NCBI GenBank assembly: GCA_963848085.1
Contig: CAWKCE010000003.1
Location: 372,001-436,000 of the forward strand
DNA: 64,000 nucleotides
Direction: 5' to 3'
Origin: CAWKCE01 sp032127035
GTDB lineage: Bacteria > Actinomycetota > Actinomycetes > JAHEKZ01
The translations under genes and the position numbers were made by a program. The notes under the pieces are model-generated. The model saw only the letters and a list, made by a program, of their open reading frames with translations. It did no database searches and was not told where the DNA came from. Position 1 is the first letter of the stretch. The number at the start of each line of letters is the position of its first letter. Below, piece after piece: positions 8,260 to 14,672 of this stretch.

Positions 8260-8293
8260 GTGAGAGGCGTGGCCCTGGGGCCACGCCTCTCAC
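8260..8293 (-). terminator. Strong intrinsic hairpin terminator
   Basis: GTGAGAGGCGTGGCC (8260-8274) and its exact complement (8279-8293) flank a CTGG loop: 15 perfect pairs. It sits 25 bases downstream of the DUF5679 gene on the minus strand. There is no U-run, as is common for high-GC actinobacterial terminators. Confidence 0.75.
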
Positions 8294-8317
8294 GATGCTC
8301 AGGGGATGCGGTCGGCG

Positions 8318-8473
8318 TCAGGCCTTGCCGAGGATCCGGTTGAGCTTGGTCCCGCACACCGGGCAGATGCCCTTCGCCATGCGCCGACCGTTGGTCTCGT
8401 GCACCTCGCCTGTGAAGTCGCGCTTCTCCTTGCACTTCACGCAGTAGGCGTCGCCGGTGTAGCTCTCGGCCAT
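8318..8473 (-). CDS. DUF5679 zinc-ribbon small protein
   Basis: 51 residues from ATG 8473. Two knuckles, CVKC and CPVCG, spaced about 26 residues, form a zinc ribbon; the end GTKLNRILGKA is basic. The match is to the DUF5679 family, very common in actinobacteria and of unknown role. An AGGAGGAC ribosome-binding site lies 6-13 bases before the start and decides it over the longer frame that reaches 8533. It is monocistronic, followed by the 15-pair hairpin. Confidence 0.85.
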   Translation of the reverse strand: MAESYTGDAYCVKCKEKRDFTGEVHETNGRRMAKGICPVCGTKLNRILGKA

Positions 8474-8947
8474 CGTCGTTGTCCTCCTGTGGTCAGCGAA
8501 GTGCGTGAGGACGCACTCCGACTCGAGGGCCACGCGGACGTGGCTAACACGCCGGACCCTACGTCACCGCGCCCCGCGTGGCGCACGAAGGCTCGCCGCA
8601 CGAGATGTACGAAACCCCCGGGTCGCGTGAGCGGCCATTCGCCTTCCCCTTGCGAACGTCCGCCCCGTTATCCCGGGGGTTTCGACGGGATGACCGTAGG
8701 GCTGCCCGGAGGCGGCGTCAACGCCGGCCCGGGTCCGGTTGTGGACCAGGCTGGGGACAGCCTGGGGACGGGTGGGCGTGTCGCTGTGCACGGCCGGTTC
8801 ACAACCTGTGGACGACGGCGAGGGCGAGGCGGGGATGAGAGGCTGACCTGCAGGTTCGTCGTCCCCAGGATGTGGACACAAGAAAGTTCGCAGATCCACG
8901 CTGTGCAGATCGGCTCACTGTCGGCGGCGGGCCGTACCGTGTCGGTG
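8474..8947. other. Intergenic region with DnaA-box-like motifs
   Basis: 474 bases between divergent genes. No supported gene. It contains TGTGGAC at 8740-8746, 8807-8813 and 8871-8877 (the last in GATGTGGACACAAG), close to the reverse complement of the actinobacterial DnaA box TTGTCCACA, and a direct repeat CTGGGGAC at 8751-8758 and 8762-8769. The promoters of both flanking genes must be here. Confidence 0.4.
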
Positions 8948-9472
8948 ATGTCCTCCCCACCGACAGACACCGCGATCGAGGTGCGGCGCAGTGCGCGCCG
9001 CCGTCGCACGGTGTCCGCCTACCGCGACGGCGACCGCACGATCGTGCTGCTGCCGGCACGGATGACCCGCGCCGAGGAGTCGGAGTGGGTGGCGGCCATG
9101 GTGGCCAGGCTGGACGCCCGCGAGGCGCGGACGCGACCCAGCGACGCCGAGCTGTTCGACCGGGCGCGGCACCTGTCCGACCGCTACCTCGGCGGGGTCC
9201 GGGCCGCCAGTGTCCGATGGGTTGACAACCAGAACCAGCGGTGGGGCTCGTGCACCGTCGACGACCGCACGATCCGGCTGTCCACCCGGCTGCGCGGGAT
9301 GCCGGAGTGGGTGATCGACTACGTGCTGCTGCACGAGCTGGCGCACCTTCTGGTTCCGGGCCACGGCCCCGCGTTCTGGGCGCTGTTGGCCGACGTCCCG
9401 AACGTCGAGCGCTCGCGCGGCTACCTGGAAGGGTGGACAGCAGCCCAGGACCAGGTCAGCTCCGGCGACTGA
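8948..9472 (+). CDS. YgjP-like (DUF45) M48-family metallopeptidase
   Basis: 174 residues. The zinc site is the HELAH motif (VLLHELAHLLVPGHGPAFW, near residue 125), with the third ligand in GHGPAFW; RWGSCT and LRGMPEWVIDYV upstream are typical of the YgjP/WLM domain. No signal peptide, so cytoplasmic. ATG 8948 is chosen; the frame is open far upstream but without conserved sequence. Its last 17 bases overlap the convergent Nudix gene. Substrate is unknown. Confidence 0.85.
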   Translation: MSSPPTDTAIEVRRSARRRRTVSAYRDGDRTIVLLPARMTRAEESEWVAAMVARLDAREARTRPSDAELFDRARHLSDRYLGGVRAASVRWVDNQNQRWGSCTVDDRTIRLSTRLRGMPEWVIDYVLLHELAHLLVPGHGPAFWALLADVPNVERSRGYLEGWTAAQDQVSSGD

Positions 9473-10004
9473 CGGCATCGTCGACGAGCGCGCGCACCGC
9501 CTCGTCGCAGTCTCTCGGCAGATCGGTGACGTCGAACCAGCGGACGTCCAGGGACTCCGAGCTTGCTGTGGCCGGCGTGCCCCGACCGACGGTGGCCAGG
9601 AACTGCACGTCCAGGTGGTGCCGCGCACCCGAGCCGCAGGGGGCGCGGTGCCGGTCCAGGCGAAGCGGGAGTGCGGTCACCAGCGTCAGCGACTCGATCC
9701 CGCTCTCCTCCACGCCCTCCCGCAGCGCGGCGGCCGGCAACGACCGGTCCTCCGGCTCGACGTGTCCTCCGAACTGCAGCCATCCGCCCACCTTGGCGTG
9801 CAGTCCGAGCAGCACCTGGTGGCTGTCGTCGGACAGCACCAGGACGCTCGCGGTCAGGTGGTCGGGGCGGCAGGCGCGGGTCTCACCGTCCGGGTGACGC
9901 TCGAGGTGCCGGACGAACTCGTCTCGCAGCAGGCGCTGGTCTCGGCCGCCCGGCGCCCATTCCAGGAGGGTGGCCAACGCCGATGCGTGGGCCGGGCTGC
10001 TCAC
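9456..10004 (-). CDS. Nudix hydrolase
   Basis: 182 residues from GTG 10004. The Nudix box reads GGHVEPEDRSLPAAALREGVEESG: the G, first E, RE and EE positions are present, with RE-G-V-EE in place of the usual RE-U-x-EE spacing filler. The N-terminus (HASALATLLEWAPGG, then a C-R-P-D-H-LTASVLVL strand) resembles actinobacterial Nudix proteins of unknown substrate. The start overlaps the stop of the upstream DUF2342 gene as GTGA, so the two are translationally coupled. Confidence 0.85.
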   Translation of the reverse strand: MSSPAHASALATLLEWAPGGRDQRLLRDEFVRHLERHPDGETRACRPDHLTASVLVLSDDSHQVLLGLHAKVGGWLQFGGHVEPEDRSLPAAALREGVEESGIESLTLVTALPLRLDRHRAPCGSGARHHLDVQFLATVGRGTPATASSESLDVRWFDVTDLPRDCDEAVRALVDDAVSRRS

Positions 10005-11251
10005 TCCGGGTCGTCCAGCGACGACAGGTCGAGCGGTGCCTCCCCGTCGGTGCGGCGGGCGACGAAGTCGTCGACGGCGTCCAGGTCCTCGGTGGCCGGC
10101 AGCAGGTCCGGGTGGTCCCATACCGCGTCGCGCCCGGCGGCGCCTTGCGCGTTCTCCAGCGCCACCCACAGCTGAGCGGCGTCGCGGAGTCGACGCGGCC
10201 GCAGCTGAAGTCCGACCAAGGTCGCGAATGTCGTCTCGGCGGGACCACCGCTCGCGCGCCGGCGGCGCAGGGTCTCGCGGAGTGCGGCCGCTGCCGGGAG
10301 CCGGCCGTCGGTCGCGGCGTAGGTCACGACGTCGACCCAGCCCTCAACCAGAGCCAGCACGGTCTCGAGGCGGCCGAGTGCGGCGACCTGGTCGGCGGTG
10401 GTGGGCGGCTCGAAGACTCCGGACGTCATGATGTCCTGCAGCGCCTGCGGGTTGGACGGGTCGACGCCACCCAGGGCCGACTCGATCGCCGAGGTGTCGA
10501 TGCTGATGCCGCGGGCGTAGTCGTCGACCGCCGAGCGGATTCTTGACGCTAACCACGGGGCGTGATGGAAGAGCCGCAGGTGCGCGACTTCCCGGACGGC
10601 GAGGTACAGCCGCACCTCGTCGACCGGAAGTCCGAGACCCTCTCCGAACGCGGCCACGTTCCCGGGCAGCAGCACCGCCTGCCCGTCTGCGGCCAGCGGC
10701 AGTCCAATGTCGGTGGAACCGACCACCTCGGCAGCCAACGCAGCCACGCCCTGGCCGACCTGGCTGCCGAACATCGCGCCGGACATCTGGCTCATCAACC
10801 CGAGCAGGGGACCGGCCATGGTGCGGACCTCGTCGGGAACTGCCTGGGCGGACGCATCGGCGACCCGGCTCGCGAGCGGCTCCACCAGCGACCGCCACTG
10901 CGGCAAGGTCTGCTCGATCCACTCCGAACGGCTCCACGCCAGGTGCTGTCCCACGCCGGACGGCCATGCCGTGACCGCATCGAGCCACAGCTCGGCCAGA
11001 CGCAGGGCCTCCACGGTGGCGGTGGTCTCGGTCGGCGTCACCGAAGGGTCACCGACTGCGGCAAGTGCCTGCCGCGCCGTGTCACGGGCGAGCTCCCAGT
11101 GGACGGGTCCTTCGACGGGGTTGGACAGCATGCGGCCGAGCTGGGAGAACATCGCGCCGAGATCCTGGCTGCCGGCAGCGCCGAACAGCGACGCGAGCGG
11201 GTTGGGCTCGCCGGAGTCGTCCGGCTGGAAGCCGAAGGGAAGCTCGGTCAT
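10001..11251 (-). CDS. DUF2342 zinc-dependent hydrolase-like protein
   Basis: 416 residues from ATG 11251. Matches the actinobacterial DUF2342 family (Rv3195-like), annotated as zinc-dependent metalloprotease or F420-associated protein. Visible marks are the metal-site-like REVAHLRLFHHAPWL near residue 215 and VEGWVDVVTYAA near 305. A Gly/Met-rich N-terminus (FGAAGSQDLGAMFSQLGRML) is typical. No experimental function is known to me. It is the first gene of a two-gene operon with the Nudix hydrolase. Confidence 0.8.
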   Translation of the reverse strand: MTELPFGFQPDDSGEPNPLASLFGAAGSQDLGAMFSQLGRMLSNPVEGPVHWELARDTARQALAAVGDPSVTPTETTATVEALRLAELWLDAVTAWPSGVGQHLAWSRSEWIEQTLPQWRSLVEPLASRVADASAQAVPDEVRTMAGPLLGLMSQMSGAMFGSQVGQGVAALAAEVVGSTDIGLPLAADGQAVLLPGNVAAFGEGLGLPVDEVRLYLAVREVAHLRLFHHAPWLASRIRSAVDDYARGISIDTSAIESALGGVDPSNPQALQDIMTSGVFEPPTTADQVAALGRLETVLALVEGWVDVVTYAATDGRLPAAAALRETLRRRRASGGPAETTFATLVGLQLRPRRLRDAAQLWVALENAQGAAGRDAVWDHPDLLPATEDLDAVDDFVARRTDGEAPLDLSSLDDPE

Positions 11252-11344
11252 GTCACCTCATACCGCTGCTGGTCGAGTCGGGACGTGGTCCGGCAGGATG
11301 GACGGGTCCGCCGTCTGTGACCACCGTAACTTCCGGGGCAGCCG

Positions 11345-12337
11345 ATGACTTCCCGCGATCGCTCACGGCGCAACCGGCGCCAGCCCGGGCCGGCTTTCCA
11401 CGTGGTCGGCGACGGTCCCCTGGCGTCCCTTCTCGCCGACCGGCTGCCTCCGGCAGCAGGCGACGCACCAGACGTGGTGTGGGTCCACGTCGGCTGGGAG
11501 CCCGGGGAGGGGGTAGATCCGGAAGCCACCCCACCCGCGGACGACGCACTGGACGCCGCGGAGCGGGCCGGTGCGACCCGTGTCGTCGTCGTCTCCTCGG
11601 GGCTGGTGCTCGGGCCGGTGGTCGGCGGGGACCTGCCAATACCGGAGCACGCGGCGGTGACACCCCCTGACGGGGACGTCGTGGTCGACCGGCTGCGTCG
11701 GCTGGAGGCCCTCGTGCGCGCCCGGCAGGCGACCGGGACGTCCCCGACCTTCCACCTGCTCCGCCCGGCGGTCGTCGTCGGTCCGGATCTCGACAGTCCG
11801 TTCGTCCGGCACTTCGCCGCGCCTCGTCTCCTCAGCGCCCGCGGTTCGACGGTGGCGTGGCAGTTCTGCCACGTCGACGACCTGGCCGCCGCCGTCCGAA
11901 CCGTCGTTGCCCGCGACATTGCGGTGGCGGGTGTGGGTTCGCCCGGGTACCTCGACGCACGTGACGTCACGCGCATCACCCGCCGCCGCCGGCTGGAGCT
12001 GCCGGAGTCGGCACTGATGGCCACCGCGGACCGACTGCACCGGGTTGGCGTGGCGCCAGTACCGGCCACGGTGATGCGACACCTGGTGCACCCGTGGCCG
12101 CTGGAGGTTTCGGCGCTGCCGGCAGCCGGGTGGTCGGCGACGGTAGACAACGAGGCCGCGCTGCGGCAGCTCCTCGAGGTCGCGCGGGACCGGGTGGGGG
12201 TCGCGGGCCGGTTGGTGGCCAAGGGGGACGCGGCGGGTGCCGCGAGCGCCGCCGGGGTCACCGTCGCAGCACTGGGCGCCGCCGTTCTCGTGCGCCGGGC
12301 GCGGCGGCGCGGTCGACGAGCGTCCGGCTACAGCTAG
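11345..12337 (+). CDS. NAD-dependent epimerase/dehydratase-like protein
   Basis: 330 residues with a degenerate SDR/epimerase fold: the N-terminal strand is FHVVGDGPLASLLADRL, where the GxxGxxG is incomplete; VVVVSSGLVLG and HLLRPAVVVG look like the later strands, and the YxxxK active site is not clear. It ends in a short hydrophobic stretch followed by Arg-rich tail (VRRARRRGRRAS). Reductase activity is doubtful. It stands 9 bases before moaE and probably heads that operon. The start ATG 11345 is preceded by GGGGCAGCCG, a weak ribosome-binding site. Confidence 0.6.
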   Translation: MTSRDRSRRNRRQPGPAFHVVGDGPLASLLADRLPPAAGDAPDVVWVHVGWEPGEGVDPEATPPADDALDAAERAGATRVVVVSSGLVLGPVVGGDLPIPEHAAVTPPDGDVVVDRLRRLEALVRARQATGTSPTFHLLRPAVVVGPDLDSPFVRHFAAPRLLSARGSTVAWQFCHVDDLAAAVRTVVARDIAVAGVGSPGYLDARDVTRITRRRRLELPESALMATADRLHRVGVAPVPATVMRHLVHPWPLEVSALPAAGWSATVDNEAALRQLLEVARDRVGVAGRLVAKGDAAGAASAAGVTVAALGAAVLVRRARRRGRRASGYS

Positions 12338-12346
12338 GTTCGGGAC

Positions 12347-12763
12347 ATGGCGCACCTGGTGGACATCCTCGACCGGCCGCTGTCCGAACCGGACGTGGTT
12401 GCGGCGGTGGCCGGCGCCGGTGTGGGTGGCACCGTGACGTTCGTCGGGACCGTGCGTGACGTCGACGGCGACCGGGAGGTCGTCGGGCTCGAGTACACGG
12501 CGCACCCCACCGCCCGGAGCCGGCTGGCGGACGTCGTTGCGGCAGTCGCTGCAGACCACCCGGGAGCCCGGCTGGCGGCAGTGCACCGAGTCGGCCGGCT
12601 CGAGATCGGGGACCTGGCCGTCGTCGTCGCCGCCGGCTGCCCGCACCGCGACGAGGCGTTCGTGGCAGCGCGACGGCTGATCGACGACCTCAAGGCAACC
12701 GTGCCCATCTGGAAGCACCAGACCTTCGCCGACGGCACGGAGGAGTGGGTCGGTCTTCCCTGA
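12347..12763 (+). CDS. moaE: Molybdopterin synthase catalytic subunit MoaE
   Basis: 138 residues. MoaE with MoaD-thiocarboxylate converts precursor Z (cPMP) to molybdopterin. Family marks: VTFVGTVRDVDG near residue 30, HRVGRLEIGDLAVVV near 85, and the C-terminal KATVPIWKHQTFADG with the catalytic lysines. Start ATG 12347 is 9 bases after the preceding stop. No moaD or other molybdenum cofactor genes are in the window. Confidence 0.93.
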   Translation: MAHLVDILDRPLSEPDVVAAVAGAGVGGTVTFVGTVRDVDGDREVVGLEYTAHPTARSRLADVVAAVAADHPGARLAAVHRVGRLEIGDLAVVVAAGCPHRDEAFVAARRLIDDLKATVPIWKHQTFADGTEEWVGLP

Positions 12764-12817
12764 CCTACCCTGGGAACGCGCGGGGTCTCTCGTGCGTCGG
12801 TCCCACGGGAGGTCACG

Positions 12818-13027
12818 GTGCAGGCGTTCGTGTGGTGGTTGATCCCGCTCGTGGCCACGGCCGTCGCCGTCGGCTGGGTGGTCTGGGTCAGTCGTCCGCG
12901 ACCCCCCGCTGACACGCACGACAGCCTTGCGGAGAGGGCACGCTTCCGGGAGGCGATGGACCGACGTACCCGGCGTCGCCCGGCCCGACGGCCCGACGAC
13001 CCCGCCGATGACGATGGGACACCGTGA
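12818..13027 (+). CDS. Small single-pass membrane protein
   Basis: 69 residues from GTG 12818, with GGGAGG seven bases ahead. One transmembrane helix (VWWLIPLVATAVAVGWVVWV, residues 5-24) is followed by a cytoplasmic-looking Arg/Asp-rich tail. Its TGA overlaps the GTG start of the PDZ-Lon protease, so it is probably made together with that membrane protease. No family recognised. Confidence 0.75.
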   Translation: MQAFVWWLIPLVATAVAVGWVVWVSRPRPPADTHDSLAERARFREAMDRRTRRRPARRPDDPADDDGTP

Positions 13028-14076
13028 CCCGTCGCGCCCGTGCGATCACGCTGTCGGTCGTGGGCACCCTGCTTCTCGGGCTGGTCGTCCTGGCGGCGCT
13101 GCTACCGGTCCCGTACTTGGTTCTCAGCCCCGGCCCGGTCTTCGACGCACTCGGGTCGGTGGACGGGAAGCCGGTCGTCGTCGTCAAGGGGGCGCCGACC
13201 TTCACCACCGACGGCGCGCTCGACGTCACGACGGTCTATGAGCTCGGTGGCCCCGGCAGCCGGGTGTCCTTGCTCGGAGCGGTGAAGGCATGGCTGGACC
13301 CCTCGTCCGCCGTGGTTCCGCGCGACCTGTACTACCCGAACGGCACCACCGAGGCGGACAACACCCAGCGCAGCATCGAAGACATGGAGTTGTCTCAGCA
13401 GACCGCTGTGGCGGCGGCACTCCGACACCTCGACAAGCCGGTGAGCACGGTGGTTGCAGTGGGTTCGGTGCTGGCCGACTCGCCGGCGCAGGGAACGCTG
13501 CGGGCCGGCGACGAGTTCGTCCGGATTGATGGCACACCCGTGACCTCGGCAGCACAGGTGCGTCGTCTCATCAGCGACCGCGCACCCGGGGATGACGTGG
13601 ACCTGGTGATGCTGCGTGACGGTGAACGCATCCGCCTCACGGTCACCACGGCGGCCTCCCCTGATGACCCGGAGCGAGCGATCGTCGGCGTGGTACCGAC
13701 GCTGGTGTACGTCAGCCCGATCGACGTTCAGATCAGCCTCGGGAACGTGGGAGGGCCGAGTGCCGGCCTGATGTTCGCCCTCTCCATCGTTGACAAGCTC
13801 ACCCCAGGTGCACTGACCGACGGGAGGAGTATCGCCGGCACCGGCGCGATCGACGCCGACGGCGCGGTGGGGGCGATTGGAGGCATCGAACAGAAGATGT
13901 CCGGCGCGGTGGACGACGGCGCCGAGCTGTTCCTGGCGCCGGCGGGCAACTGCGCTGACGTCCTCGGCAGCACTCCCGACGGGTTGGTCGTGGTCCCCGT
14001 GAACAGCCTCGAAGAGGCCGTCGATGCCGTGGCGGGGTTTGCGAAGGGCGCGGACCTGCCCAGCTGCGCGGCGTAG
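13024..14076 (+). CDS. Membrane-anchored PDZ-Lon (S16) protease
   Basis: 350 residues. An N-terminal transmembrane helix (about 8-30) is followed by a PDZ domain (about 130-210) and a Lon-type proteolytic domain: catalytic Ser in GGPSAG near residue 246 and Lys in EQKM near 289. The same layout as M. tuberculosis Rv3194c and Bacillus YlbL, a secreted-side quality-control protease. The active site would face outside the membrane. Start is GTG 13024, overlapping the previous gene by four bases. Confidence 0.9.
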   Translation: MTRRARAITLSVVGTLLLGLVVLAALLPVPYLVLSPGPVFDALGSVDGKPVVVVKGAPTFTTDGALDVTTVYELGGPGSRVSLLGAVKAWLDPSSAVVPRDLYYPNGTTEADNTQRSIEDMELSQQTAVAAALRHLDKPVSTVVAVGSVLADSPAQGTLRAGDEFVRIDGTPVTSAAQVRRLISDRAPGDDVDLVMLRDGERIRLTVTTAASPDDPERAIVGVVPTLVYVSPIDVQISLGNVGGPSAGLMFALSIVDKLTPGALTDGRSIAGTGAIDADGAVGAIGGIEQKMSGAVDDGAELFLAPAGNCADVLGSTPDGLVVVPVNSLEEAVDAVAGFAKGADLPSCAA

Positions 14077-14128
14077 CGCTCACCCTGCCCGGTGGGTCGG
14101 GAGGGTCTCGATCTGGTCTCGATCCGCC

Positions 14129-14602
14129 TCAGTCGGCCAGTGAGGCAACCACTGCCTCGGCGAGCTCCGGCACCAGGTCGGGGCCGTCGAGAACTTCCAG
14201 GTCGTTGTCGTGCGCGCGGACGCGCACCGCGCTCCACCGGGATCCGTCGCGCAGCGCGGCGGCCGCGATCCGTACCTCCTCGCGCTGACCTCGGTTGACC
14301 ACGTAGCGCTCGACCGTCAGCGCGACACCGTCGACGCTGTCCGGCCAGGCAACGCGTGCGAGGAGGTCCGCCGGGCCCTCGTGTTCGGGGAGCTGCTCCT
14401 GCTCCAGGGAGCTGAGCTCGTCCGGGTTCGCCGGAGCCGGGACGCTGGCGGCCAGCCCGGGCTCTCGGGCCAACAAGTCCGCCGTCCTGACCAGCGCGAA
14501 CAACCGGATCGGTTGGTCCCAGCCGGCCAGGGCGACGTGCCGTTCGAGGTCACGCACCGCGGTGGCGAGCACCCCGCCGGCCAGGTCGGGCATCGCGTCC
14601 AT
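14129..14602 (-). CDS. PPA1309 family protein
   Basis: 157 residues from ATG 14602. Conserved segments are AVRDLERHVALAGWDQPIRLFALV near the start and ALRDGSRWSAVRVRAHDND near residue 110, matching the PPA1309 family of actinobacteria. No catalytic motif is seen and no function is known. It is divergent from the UPF0182 gene (70 bases apart) and convergent with the PDZ-Lon gene, a frequent three-gene neighbourhood in actinobacteria. Confidence 0.8.
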   Translation of the reverse strand: MDAMPDLAGGVLATAVRDLERHVALAGWDQPIRLFALVRTADLLAREPGLAASVPAPANPDELSSLEQEQLPEHEGPADLLARVAWPDSVDGVALTVERYVVNRGQREEVRIAAAALRDGSRWSAVRVRAHDNDLEVLDGPDLVPELAEAVVASLAD

Positions 14603-14672
14603 GAGGTGATGCTGCCAGGTGGCGTGGACCCCGCGGGAGCGGGCACCGGCCGAGTGCAGTTACGGTGAGGCG

